Shown one piece after another: positions 35,943 through 45,013 of a stretch of 46,619 bases of DNA. The notes beneath the pieces were generated by a model, which saw nothing but the letters and a program-made list of their open reading frames with translations, did not search any database and was not told the origin of the DNA. The position numbers were made by a program, and so were the translations under genes. Positions within the stretch are counted from its first letter, which is position 1. Every line of letters starts with the position of its first letter. The DNA comes from Verrucomicrobia bacterium SCGC AAA164-E04. GTDB taxonomy: Bacteria > Verrucomicrobiota > Verrucomicrobiia > Limisphaerales > AAA164-E04. The DNA lies in the NCBI GenBank assembly GCA_000383715.1, contig KB911974.1:1-46619 (forward strand), given 5' to 3'.

Positions 35943-37753
35943 AATCACCTCTGGAAGTCAGCGAAGCAAGCAAACCTGACAAACAAAAGAGCGGTTACCT
36001 TGCAGCATGGGAAGCCGTCGCCGACCTGGTGGAGAGAGGACGCAATTGGAGCGGCAACGAGCGCAACGTCGCTTTCCTGAATACAGGAGATGGGAAGTTT
36101 GCAGGTGTCTCTGCTCTCTTGGGGTTTGATTCACCCGCAGATGGTCGAGGAATGGTATTGGTGGATTGGGATGGTGATGGGGATCAGGATGTCTGGTTGA
36201 CGCAACGAACCGCACCCCGTCTTCGTTTTTTAAGGAACGACAACCACTCCAACGGAAATGCCATTCAGATCAAATTAACAACTCCTTCCGGCACCAGTCA
36301 GGCCATTGGCGCACGCGTCACACTCACCGATTCTCATGGCGCCCAGCAAATACGGACCCTTCGTGCAGGGGAAGGCTACCTTTCTCAATCTTCCCAGAGC
36401 CTGCATTTTGGAATTGGGTCATCCACGACCGCCGGGAAGCTCCATGTTCGCTGGCCTGATGGAAGCACAGATCAAATGAGCGGCGTTTTAAAAGGACACT
36501 GGTTGTTAGGGAAAGGCGAATCGACATTAACCCCCATCAAGCGCCCCTCTTCTCAACTTGCCGTCCGACCGAAAGAAAGCCCTGAACGCACACCATCAAA
36601 CGCGCGAAGGCTTATCCCCCATAGCCCGCTTAAATTACCATCGATTCCTTTGGTGGAATCAAGTGGCAAAACGACTCAAGTAAAAGTAAGCGCCAAACGG
36701 CAACTACTGGTTTTCTGGGCGACGTGGTGCAGCCCTTGTATCAAGGAACTCAATGAACTGAGTCAACACAGGCAAACTTTATCAGAAAATGGATTGGAAA
36801 TACTCGCGATTAACGTGGATGACGTTCAACAATCTGCGAATGCCCGATCAATCCAAGTGAAAAAAATGTTTCGCAAGCATGCCTGGAAATTAAACTCCGC
36901 ACTCGCCACCAGAAACACACTTGAGATGGTGGATGCGGCTCGAGAAGTCATCCTTGGCCGCCAATGGACATGGAGTATTCCCTGTTCAATGCTCCTTGAT
37001 GAACAGGGAGACTTGATTGCGATTTACGAAGGAAGCCCGCCTGTTGAACAACTGAATGAGGATGCAGGGAAACTGTTCAAATCCGGGACGGATCGAAACC
37101 ATGCCGTTCCCTACCAGGGACAATGGTATTTAGCCCATTATCCTGCCGACAGGCTTGCATTGGGGGAAGTACTACTGGAGAAAGGTATGCTCGCGTCTCT
37201 CGATGGTTACATGGACTCATTGCGTGAAATTAAGTTGGCTCTCCCCGAGAAAGCGGCTTTCATATCAAGAAAAGCTGGCATGCAAGCTGCCAAAACCAAT
37301 ATGCCTCTCGGTATTCAATTGCTCGACCATGCCATTTACTTTGAGCCCCAGAACACTGAACATCTCTATGCGCGGGCAGTCTTTCAACAGTCTTCACAGA
37401 AATATCAGGAAGCGATCAAGGATTATGAATCGATTCTCAGCAAGGAAACATCCCATACCAGAGCAACAGCTGCGCTTGCATGGCTACTATCCGTTTCTCC
37501 TGACGCAAGCATGAGGAATCCCACGAAAGCCATCCAATTGGCAAAATCTGTTTGCCAACAAACACAAAATCAAGCCCCAGAAGCCCTGGATGTTCTGGCG
37601 AGCGCTTTTGCCTCCAACGGAAATTTCTCTTCTGCTGTTGAAACAGCGGAAAAGGCTCTTTCGCTCTTGAAAGAGAAGGAAAGGCAAAATTCCCCCATCA
37701 AGGTCCGGCTCCAGTTATTCAGAAAAGGTGAAATCTTTATTTTGAATCAATAA
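35915..37753 (+). CDS. FG-GAP/UnbV/thioredoxin protein, part after in-frame TGA
   Basis: Continuation of the 33992 gene in the same frame, about 612 codons. It resumes with SFFWRRVTSQSP and carries the seventh FG-GAP blade (VDWDGDGDQDVWL), then the UnbV/ASPIC domain at about 750-835 of the joined protein (IGARVTLTDSHGAQQ, LRAGEGYLSQSSQSLHFGIG, VRWPDGS). Next is a TlpA/ResA-like thioredoxin domain with the active site FWATWCSPCIKEL (Cys913, Cys916), then TPR repeats at about 1080-1250. There is no signal peptide, no ribosome site and no in-frame ATG until well into the blade; a GTG at 36029 is the first common alternative start. Separate translation would leave it in the cytoplasm, so it makes sense only as the end of the upstream protein. 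Confidence 0.85.
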   Translation, partial: SFFWRRVTSQSPLEVSEASKPDKQKSGYLAAWEAVADLVERGRNWSGNERNVAFLNTGDGKFAGVSALLGFDSPADGRGMVLVDWDGDGDQDVWLTQRTAPRLRFLRNDNHSNGNAIQIKLTTPSGTSQAIGARVTLTDSHGAQQIRTLRAGEGYLSQSSQSLHFGIGSSTTAGKLHVRWPDGSTDQMSGVLKGHWLLGKGESTLTPIKRPSSQLAVRPKESPERTPSNARRLIPHSPLKLPSIPLVESSGKTTQVKVSAKRQLLVFWATWCSPCIKELNELSQHRQTLSENGLEILAINVDDVQQSANARSIQVKKMFRKHAWKLNSALATRNTLEMVDAAREVILGRQWTWSIPCSMLLDEQGDLIAIYEGSPPVEQLNEDAGKLFKSGTDRNHAVPYQGQWYLAHYPADRLALGEVLLEKGMLASLDGYMDSLREIKLALPEKAAFISRKAGMQAAKTNMPLGIQLLDHAIYFEPQNTEHLYARAVFQQSSQKYQEAIKDYESILSKETSHTRATAALAWLLSVSPDASMRNPTKAIQLAKSVCQQTQNQAPEALDVLASAFASNGNFSSAVETAEKALSLLKEKERQNSPIKVRLQLFRKGEIFILNQ

Positions 37754-37797
37754 CAAAACCATCAACCTTACTGTATCGATAAAGCGCCCCCACCGGC

Positions 37798-37827
37798 TTG
37801 ACAATACGCTGGCAGCATGCGTAAGAT
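37798..37827 (+). promoter_or_regulatory. sigma-70-type promoter for the LamG/PA14 gene
   Basis: TTGACA at 37798-37803, an 18-base spacer and TAAGAT at 37822-37827. The -35 box is a perfect consensus and the -10 box matches four of six. It lies in the gap after the FG-GAP/UnbV gene and about 120 bases before the LamG gene's ATG, and predicts a 5' leader of around 115 bases. With the strong terminator at 40889 it defines a single-gene transcript. Confidence 0.55.
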
Positions 37828-37949
37828 TTTGGATCCCAATGGCCAAAGGAGACTACTGTGCTGCAGTGTTTAGTCAGCATCATAGGTAATCAAAAGGTTT
37901 GGGAAATATTAGATGGCACGCAATCGTGTCAGCAACAAGTGGATCAAAT

Positions 37950-40862
37950 ATGAAAACTAAAATAAAAAAATGGTTGTCTGTCGCCTTATTGGCGGCCATG
38001 ACTGCCGTCAATGTGCAAGCTCAGCCTGCAGAATTAATTGCAGGTTGGGACTTCGAGCAAAGTGACCTGGGCGCGGACGGCATCAGGTCATCGGAAACAG
38101 GAAACAATTACGAAGCGCTCTACGAAGGAGAAATTGAAATCTCTCCCGAGGGCCGGATCGGTTCGGGGCTTGATGCCTCTTTAGATACCGATGGTTACCT
38201 TTTCCTTGAAGCCGAAGGCGAGGATAACCCTTTAAACATCGCGGCTGAAAACGACCAGGTCTCAGTGGTGTTCTGGCAGTATAACCGTTCGAACCCGAAC
38301 TCCAGTACCTTCTGGTCGATTGGAGAAAGCCAAGATCGCTGGTTCCAGGCTCACGTGCCATGGTCCAATGGGAATATTTACTTTGACAGCATGGGCTGCT
38401 GCGCCAACCCTACGCAGCGTATCAACGGTGCCCCGGGAGAAGATCATGAGTGGATCGAAGAATGGCACCACTATGCATTCATCAAAAACGAAGACTACAA
38501 AGCGGTCTATGTGGACGGTGCATTGCTGCTGGAAACAGCCGATGGAGGAGCTACCGAACTGACAGTTGATGTAACCCGCTTCTGGATTGGTTCGGATAAT
38601 GGGGGAGGAAACCAACCGGATGCCATCATCGATCAGTTGGGTATCTTCAAAGGCGCGCTGACTGCCGCAGAAATAGCTGAAATTGCAGGCGGAAAAAGTA
38701 TCTTTGAGCCACCCGTTGATACCGATGGTGATGGTATGCCTGATGGCTGGGAAGAAAGATATGGATTTGATCCTGCCGATCCTTCGGACGCAAGTGAAGA
38801 TCCTGACGAAGACGGAGATGACAACTTGACCGAATTCACCAAAGGAACCGATCCTGTTGACACGACCGACCCAACTCTACTGAGTGTCAGCAATGATTGT
38901 TCATTGAACACGATCGTTCTCGAATTTTCAGAAAAATTGGATGAAGCATCTGCTTCTGACGCGGGTAACTATTCCATTGATCCTTCTGTTGCCATTGAAA
39001 GCATCGCAGTGAAAAAAGGAACCGTGACCATCACAACCGCGACACAGGATGTCAATGCTGCTTACACCGTGACAGCAAACAATATTGCTGACCTCTCCAA
39101 GAACACCATCCCTGCTGATTCAAGTGGAGTCATCTTCACATGCTTCGAGACGACCGATGGCGTATTGAAACTCTCCATCTGGGATGGCATTGGCGGAACG
39201 GATGTCGCATCCGTCTTCGATGATGGTCGTTATCCTAACGATCCTGATTTCGTCGGACCTCTCTTTTCATTCAACACAAGAGATCTACTCCCCGGAGACG
39301 GTCGTAACAACTTCGCTGGTGAAATCGAAGGCTGGATCACTCCTGCAGAATCAGGCGACTACGATTTCTTCCTGCGAAGTGATGATGCTTCTGAATTGTG
39401 GATCAGCTCAGATGACAAGGAGGCCAATCTGGAATTTCAGGCTGAGGAAACAGGTTGCTGTAATGGATTCCTTGAAGTCGGTGCAGATCAAACCACCTTC
39501 CAACCCATCAGCATGGTCGCTGGCCGTAAATACTTCGTTCAAGTTCTCTACAAGGAGGGCGGCGGCGGCGACTTCGCTCAAGTTGCTTGGAGAAAAACAA
39601 CGGATGACACCGCAGCTGGAAGCCTGCAGCCTATCGGAGGCGCATTCCTCAGCTCAGATACTCCTCTGCTGATTGCTGCAGAAGGCAGCTTCGGTGGCAG
39701 AGCTCCTGGTGCCGGTGCAACCGCCGCACCTACACTCGAAACGATCAGCATCTCCCACAACAATGGTGCTGCTGCCTGGACTGCTGACAATACCAGCCTG
39801 GCGATCAATGGTAACGCAGTCGAATCAGCCTTCACCAAAGAAGGTGTCACTGCCACACTGACTCACACGCTAGGCGAAGAATTGTTGCCTTCAGGCGCTG
39901 AAATGACGGTCACACTCACCTATCCTGACCCTGTAGGAGAGCCTACCACGGAAGCATGGTCATTCAACGTGCTTGAATACCGAGGACCTATCCACAGTAC
40001 TGTTGGAAACTATCCTGGCTTGTTGACCGGTGGTGCAACCAGCACTGCTGATGGTGGTGGACATTCCGGTTCTGCGGGTGACCGTGGTCTGGATTTCACT
40101 CCCGACGGTGGTTCTGTCATCGTGACTGAGTTCGACTGGTTGGCTCCTGCCCTCGCCAACGACACATTAACCGTCGTTTACTGGGTGAAGAAGCACGAGA
40201 TTGCTAACAGTTCAGCCTTCTGGATAAGCACTGCAACTGCTGGGTCCGGAAACCGTGGATTCCAAGCACATGCTCCTTGGAGTGATAATAACATCTATTT
40301 TGACACGCAGGGTTGCTGTGCAGCTCCCGGTCAACGTATCAATGCTCCTGTGGCTGAATTCGATGACAACCCTGACTTCTGGAATGACTGGCACTTGATG
40401 TCCTTCTCCAAGGCAGGCGGTGTGAAAGAAATCCGTATTGATGGAGACCTATTCCTTGATGGCATTGATGCCGATCCGTTGACAGATGATATCATTGGAT
40501 TGAACATCGGTTCTGGCGGTGATCGCGGCAATCCTGATCGCAGCATCTTCGATGATTTCGCAATCTTCGACACGGCTCTCGGCGAAGCCGATCTGAAATC
40601 TATCGTAAACGGTGGATCTCCAGCTGACTTGGCTGACAAAGGACTCCTGGCATACTGGGACTTCAATGAAGCAATTGGCGGCGGCGGCGGCGAAGGAAAC
40701 ATTGGTGGTGTTTCCCTTCAAGACGGCAATGTTATCATTGAATACACAGGCACATTGAAATCTGCCTCCAGTCTCGGTGACACATTCAGCGAAGTTGCAG
40801 GTGCTACTTCGCCTTATTCGGTGACACCTGACCAAGCACAGGCATTCTTTATCGCTGAGTAA
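37950..40862 (+). CDS. secreted LamG / TSP3-like / PA14 / LamG protein
   Basis: A 970-residue secreted protein. ATG 37950 precedes a textbook signal peptide (KKWLSVALLAAMTAVNVQA, cut before QPAEL); the frame is open further upstream but adds nothing plausible. Domains: a LamG/concanavalin-like domain at about 25-245; an acidic calcium-type linker at about 257-305 (DTDGDGMPDGWEERYGFDP); an Ig-like segment; a PA14 domain at about 410-565 (GWITPAESGDYDFFLRSDDA); a second Ig-like segment; and a second LamG at about 700-890 with clear similarity to the first. The C-terminus (VIIEYTGTLKSASSLGD to AFFIAE) is a short module seen at the end of many verrucomicrobial secreted proteins. Each of three domains contains a Cys-Cys pair after Gly. 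Likely a carbohydrate-binding surface protein. Confidence 0.92.
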   Translation: MKTKIKKWLSVALLAAMTAVNVQAQPAELIAGWDFEQSDLGADGIRSSETGNNYEALYEGEIEISPEGRIGSGLDASLDTDGYLFLEAEGEDNPLNIAAENDQVSVVFWQYNRSNPNSSTFWSIGESQDRWFQAHVPWSNGNIYFDSMGCCANPTQRINGAPGEDHEWIEEWHHYAFIKNEDYKAVYVDGALLLETADGGATELTVDVTRFWIGSDNGGGNQPDAIIDQLGIFKGALTAAEIAEIAGGKSIFEPPVDTDGDGMPDGWEERYGFDPADPSDASEDPDEDGDDNLTEFTKGTDPVDTTDPTLLSVSNDCSLNTIVLEFSEKLDEASASDAGNYSIDPSVAIESIAVKKGTVTITTATQDVNAAYTVTANNIADLSKNTIPADSSGVIFTCFETTDGVLKLSIWDGIGGTDVASVFDDGRYPNDPDFVGPLFSFNTRDLLPGDGRNNFAGEIEGWITPAESGDYDFFLRSDDASELWISSDDKEANLEFQAEETGCCNGFLEVGADQTTFQPISMVAGRKYFVQVLYKEGGGGDFAQVAWRKTTDDTAAGSLQPIGGAFLSSDTPLLIAAEGSFGGRAPGAGATAAPTLETISISHNNGAAAWTADNTSLAINGNAVESAFTKEGVTATLTHTLGEELLPSGAEMTVTLTYPDPVGEPTTEAWSFNVLEYRGPIHSTVGNYPGLLTGGATSTADGGGHSGSAGDRGLDFTPDGGSVIVTEFDWLAPALANDTLTVVYWVKKHEIANSSAFWISTATAGSGNRGFQAHAPWSDNNIYFDTQGCCAAPGQRINAPVAEFDDNPDFWNDWHLMSFSKAGGVKEIRIDGDLFLDGIDADPLTDDIIGLNIGSGGDRGNPDRSIFDDFAIFDTALGEADLKSIVNGGSPADLADKGLLAYWDFNEAIGGGGGEGNIGGVSLQDGNVIIEYTGTLKSASSLGDTFSEVAGATSPYSVTPDQAQAFFIAE

Positions 40863-40888
40863 TCTGCGATCTAGTCTTAATCATTCAC

Positions 40889-40922
40889 GAGCCCGTCCAG
40901 ATTCTGGACGGGCTCTTTTTTT
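40889..40922 (+). terminator. Rho-independent terminator after LamG/PA14 gene
   Basis: A perfect 12-bp stem (GAGCCCGTCCAG at 40889-40900 with CTGGACGGGCTC at 40904-40915), a three-base loop ATT and a run of seven T's at 40916-40922. It lies 27 bases after the stop of the LamG/PA14 gene and is the strongest terminator in the window. Confidence 0.95.
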
Positions 40923-40951
40923 GACCTGCACGCACTTTCTCCCTGTTTAAA
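40921..40951 (+). promoter_or_regulatory. weak candidate promoter for double UnbV gene
   Basis: TTGACC at 40921-40926 directly abuts the terminator's T-run; TTTAAA follows after a 19-base spacer. The boxes are fair but the spacing is long. It lies 105 bases before the chosen ATG at 41056. Confidence 0.25.
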
Positions 40952-41055
40952 TTAAACTTGTGGCTGTTGTTGCCCCTCCTAGAATGGACTGCATCATTGA
41001 CATGAGACCTTGCATTTTTGATTCAGGCGCTTATCCACCACTTGACTTCGGGTGC

Positions 41056-44000
41056 ATGCGTGAGCTCTATCGTTTTGTTGGCATCACATGCGCACTGACA
41101 TGCATATTGACGACACTCCACACTCAAGCAGCGGTGAACGGCAACCGCATTTCAGTCAGGAATCTAACTGAACCTGGCACAGTCACCCGATCCCCCACTC
41201 TTTTCGAACGACTGCCGCACGGGAAAACACGGGTTGACTATATCAATGTCATGGATCTGCAACATCGCATGAGCTACCTGAACTATGCGGGATCAGTCTG
41301 CGGAGGCATCGCCATTGGAGATGTGAATGGGGATGGTAAAAACGACCTGTATTTTGTCAGCGCTCCCCGGTCAAACAAACTTTATATCCAGGAGGAGCCA
41401 TGGGTATTCAAAGACGCGACCGAGGAGTTCCTGCTTTCTGGAGAAGATCGATGGGGGGCCGGAGTGGCCATGGTCGATATCGATAATGACGAAGACCTTG
41501 ATCTGTATGTTTGCAATTATGACGCTCCCAATCAGCTGTTCATCAACCAGGGAGCCAATAAACCCTTTGTAGAATCTGCTGCCTCTTACGGACTGGATAT
41601 GGTGGACGCAAGCCTGATGCCGGCGTTTGCTGATTTTGACAATGACGGAGACCTGGATGTGTATGTATTGACTTACCGTTACGTTCAATCCGGTGGGCGC
41701 CCATCACGACCTCCCGTGGGCGTCAAGAATGGTCGTCCCTATATCTTACCTGCCTTTGAGAAATACTACCATCTCCGGCAAACCGGCCCCAGCGGCTACA
41801 CGGCTGACACATGTGGGCGCCCGGATCGGTTGTTCAGGAATAACGGTAACGGAACGTTTACCGATATCAGCACCGAGGCTGGCATCACCGAGAGCGGACA
41901 CGGTTTCTCTGCAACCTGGTGGGATTACAATGAGGACGGATGGCTGGATCTTTACGTCGGCAACGATTTCACGGACCCCGATCACCTTTATCACAACAAT
42001 GGGAATGGCTCATTCACCGATGTCATCGCCGATGTCATGCCCTATACAACCTGGTCCTCGATGGGAGCCGATTGCGCGGATATCAATAATGATGGATTGC
42101 TCGATTTCATGAGCGCTGACATGGCTGCAACCACCCATTACAAAAGCATTATCACTCAAGGTGAAATGGGGGATCGCAGATGGTTTCTTGAAAATGCACA
42201 CCCTCGTCAAACCATGCGGAACACTCTTTACCTGAACACTGGAACAAAAAAATTCATGGAAACCGCGTTCCTGGCCAATGTGGCGAAAACGGATTGGACC
42301 TGGGCTGTCAAACTTGCAGATTTTGATAATGACAGCTGGGTTGATTTATTTGTGACCAACGGTTCCGCACGTATGTTTACAGATGCTGACCGTCACATCG
42401 CCCCCAGCATGCTGATCGGTCGCACAGAATGGGATCTATGGAAAGACTCTGAACCTTTCATCGAACAGAATTTAGCCTTCAAAAACCGTGGTGACCTGCA
42501 TTTTGACGATGTCAGCAAAGAGTGGGGCCTGGACCATCATGGAATGAGTTATGGTGCCGCTTACGGAGATTTGGATGGTGACGGTGACCTGGATCTGGTA
42601 ACGGCAGATCTCGATGAACATGTGGGCATTTACCGTAACACGAGCGCCACAGGACACCGCGTTACTTTACGCTTGAAAGGTAAGGTCAATAATAGTCATG
42701 GCATTGGCTGCATCGTACGCATTGAAACAAAAGAAAATGGGATTCAGGTTCGTCAAAATAATCCAATGACGGGTTTTCTGTCGAGTAATGAACCGATCCT
42801 CCATTTTGGATTGGGAAAAGCTAAAACCATCGATAAGTTGACCGTCACTTGGCCGGGAGGCAAGAAACAGGTATGCACTGGATTGAAGGCTGACAAGCAT
42901 TACATCATTGAGGAGCAGGCATCTTCCATGCCTGCATCCCGGATCGAAGCTCCTCAATTCACCGAAGTAGGGCAACAGACAGGGCTCCATTTCACACATC
43001 AGGAAAGGACATTCAGCGATTTCCAAAGGCAACCTTTGCTACCCGGAAAACATTCTCAACTGGGTGGAGGCATGGCCTGGGGAGATGCGGACGGTGACGG
43101 CGACGAAGATATATATGTTGCTGCAGCCGCCGGCCAATCCGGTGCGTTGTATCTGCAGAACGGTAAAGGCCGTTTTGTAAAGGATACAATCAATCATGCG
43201 CTTTTCAATGAACACAGACGTCATGAGGACATGACACCACTGTGGTTGGACTTCGATAGCGATGGTGATTTCGATTTATTTGTTGCCAGTGGAGGAGTGG
43301 AATGCAATCCAGGAGATCCGATCCTGTTTGATCGTTTATATCTGAATAATGGCAAGGGAAAATTCACTCAGGCATCCAAGGAAATCCTTCCTCAGAAGGC
43401 CATCTCCAGCGGTCCGGCAGCTGCAGCCGATTTCGATGCAGATGGTGATCTGGACTTGTTTATTGGAGGGCGTGTTGTCCCTGGCCAATATCCCGTCACA
43501 CCCGAAAGCCGCTTGCTGCAAAACAAAGATGGTGTTTTCAAAGACATGACCTCCAAATTAGCCCCTGGTTTGAGACATGCCGGTCTTGTCACATCTGCTT
43601 TATGGTCAGATGTTCAAGCTGATGGACAACCAGACCTTCTGATCACGCTGGAATGGGGAACGGTGAAGTGTTTTTCCAACGCGAATGGACGACTCACAGA
43701 TACAAGCACCGAGAGGGGGCTTTCAAATTATACTGGCTGGTGGAATTCCATCACAGGAGCTGATCTGGACCGCGATGGGGATATCGATTACACGGTCATG
43801 AATGTGGGGATCAACACCCGCTACGGAATGCCGTCATCGGATACACCCGCGTTGCTTTACTACGGTTTTATTGATGACTCACAGCGCCCGAAAATACTCG
43901 AAGCCAAGACGATTCAGAATGATCTGTTTCCACTCCGAGAATTGAACTATCTCTCTGAATTCATTCCATCCATAAGGAAAAATTTCCCGACTTACAGGAG

Positions 44001-44739
44001 CTTTGCATCCGCAACACTCTCATCTGTTTTTTCACCAGCCCAGTTAAATCAAACACTGCAATTATCTGCTGATCACTTTGAATCTGGATTACTCATCAAC
44101 GATGGCAGGGGAAATTTTACATGGCGGGCACTTCCCAGATTGGCACAGGCCTCGCCCGGTTTCGGCGTTGTAACCACCGACATGAATGGTGATGGCAACA
44201 CAGACCTTCATTGTGTTCAGAACTTCTTCACGCGAGAACCCGGAACAGGACTTTGGCGCGGGGGCATAGGGTTCTCAGGAAGCTTTGATAATGGAGGGCA
44301 TTTTCATGTGACCCCCTTTGCTCAATCAGGATTCCTGGTGGATGGGGACGGAAAAGGTCTGACGGTTTGTGACTTCGACGAAGATGGTTGGCCGGATCTC
44401 GTTGCAACTCAAAACAACCAGCGCATGCTCGCTTTCAAAAACAATCATCCAACATCTGCAAAGCACCCCCTGCGACTCCAGTTACAAGGACTCAAGAACA
44501 ACCCCACCGGCGTTGGATCTCGAGTCACTGTATCCTTTGTAAAAGGAGGGATCAAAGCCCAGGAATTATATGCGGGCAGTGGATACCTTTCACAATCCAG
44601 TGCAACAATGTATCTTGCCGCTCCAGAGCACCTTGATGGCATCGAAATTCACTGGCCTGATGGGGCTCAATCTGAAGCATCAGCCAGTGATCACAAACAA
44701 CATTTACTGGTCATCAAGCATCCTGAACTTGCAGACTGA
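41056..44739 (+). CDS. secreted FG-GAP/UnbV protein with two complete propellers
   Basis: A 1,227-residue protein from ATG 41056, which starts a signal peptide (FVGITCALTCILTTLHTQA); the frame is open back to 40960. It contains two copies of the same unit. Copy one has seven calcium-type FG-GAP blades, from GDVNGDGKNDLYF to GDLDGDGDLDLVT, then a UnbV/ASPIC domain (VTLRLKGKVNNSHG, VTWPGGKK). Copy two again has seven blades, from GDADGDGDEDIYV to CDFDEDGWPDLVA, and a second UnbV domain (LYAGSGYLSQSSATMYLAAP, IHWPDGAQ). Such proteins resemble eukaryotic CRTAC1; they are thought to be extracellular or periplasmic, but no enzymatic activity is established. Unlike its neighbour at 33992 it has no thioredoxin or TPR domains and no internal stop. 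Confidence 0.93.
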   Translation: MRELYRFVGITCALTCILTTLHTQAAVNGNRISVRNLTEPGTVTRSPTLFERLPHGKTRVDYINVMDLQHRMSYLNYAGSVCGGIAIGDVNGDGKNDLYFVSAPRSNKLYIQEEPWVFKDATEEFLLSGEDRWGAGVAMVDIDNDEDLDLYVCNYDAPNQLFINQGANKPFVESAASYGLDMVDASLMPAFADFDNDGDLDVYVLTYRYVQSGGRPSRPPVGVKNGRPYILPAFEKYYHLRQTGPSGYTADTCGRPDRLFRNNGNGTFTDISTEAGITESGHGFSATWWDYNEDGWLDLYVGNDFTDPDHLYHNNGNGSFTDVIADVMPYTTWSSMGADCADINNDGLLDFMSADMAATTHYKSIITQGEMGDRRWFLENAHPRQTMRNTLYLNTGTKKFMETAFLANVAKTDWTWAVKLADFDNDSWVDLFVTNGSARMFTDADRHIAPSMLIGRTEWDLWKDSEPFIEQNLAFKNRGDLHFDDVSKEWGLDHHGMSYGAAYGDLDGDGDLDLVTADLDEHVGIYRNTSATGHRVTLRLKGKVNNSHGIGCIVRIETKENGIQVRQNNPMTGFLSSNEPILHFGLGKAKTIDKLTVTWPGGKKQVCTGLKADKHYIIEEQASSMPASRIEAPQFTEVGQQTGLHFTHQERTFSDFQRQPLLPGKHSQLGGGMAWGDADGDGDEDIYVAAAAGQSGALYLQNGKGRFVKDTINHALFNEHRRHEDMTPLWLDFDSDGDFDLFVASGGVECNPGDPILFDRLYLNNGKGKFTQASKEILPQKAISSGPAAAADFDADGDLDLFIGGRVVPGQYPVTPESRLLQNKDGVFKDMTSKLAPGLRHAGLVTSALWSDVQADGQPDLLITLEWGTVKCFSNANGRLTDTSTERGLSNYTGWWNSITGADLDRDGDIDYTVMNVGINTRYGMPSSDTPALLYYGFIDDSQRPKILEAKTIQNDLFPLRELNYLSEFIPSIRKNFPTYRSFASATLSSVFSPAQLNQTLQLSADHFESGLLINDGRGNFTWRALPRLAQASPGFGVVTTDMNGDGNTDLHCVQNFFTREPGTGLWRGGIGFSGSFDNGGHFHVTPFAQSGFLVDGDGKGLTVCDFDEDGWPDLVATQNNQRMLAFKNNHPTSAKHPLRLQLQGLKNNPTGVGSRVTVSFVKGGIKAQELYAGSGYLSQSSATMYLAAPEHLDGIEIHWPDGAQSEASASDHKQHLLVIKHPELAD

Positions 44740-44758
44740 CAAAGAAAGGCAGCGCTTT

Positions 44759-44776
44759 GCCACTGCGTGGCTTTTT
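44759..44776 (+). terminator. probable small Rho-independent terminator
   Basis: GCCAC at 44759-44763 pairs with GTGGC at 44767-44771 around loop TGC, followed by TTTTT at 44772-44776. The stem is short, but its position 20 bases after the double UnbV gene's stop fits a terminator. Confidence 0.5.
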
Positions 44777-44938
44777 GAGAATTACCAAAAGGCGGCTGAC
44801 ACATGGAATGTAACCATAACCATTCAACAACACTGAGAACTCAAAACAATGGCCTGATTTCAGGGATTTGCCACTTACATTGGCAGGATGAGACGACGAC
44901 AAGACCGGCACTTGTAACATGACAGTCAGATATTTCAG

Positions 44939-44972
44939 GCAGGTTTACCTGCTTTGTGGTACGTGTTATGCT
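44939..44972 (+). promoter_or_regulatory. candidate promoter overlapped by a perfect palindrome
   Basis: TTTACC at 44944-44949, a 17-base spacer and TATGCT at 44967-44972 give a plausible sigma-70 promoter (four of six matches in each box). The perfect dyad GCAGGT-TT-ACCTGC at 44939-44952 covers the -35 box, as an operator would. It lies about 40 bases before the ATG of the right-edge gene. The regulator is unknown. Confidence 0.4.
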
Positions 44973-45013
44973 TTGGGAGTCAATAAGGAGACATCTCAAA
45001 ATCCATTTTAGTT

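Noticed and set aside
35880..36030. Frameshift as the cause of the split UnbV gene
   Set aside because: Both parts are in the same frame, and the codons from 35915 onward continue the family sequence directly, so only the single TGA separates them.
36029..37753. Independent cytoplasmic gene starting at GTG 36029
   Set aside because: No ribosome site, start inside the propeller's loop before blade seven, and no export signal for a protein whose domains are extracytoplasmic.
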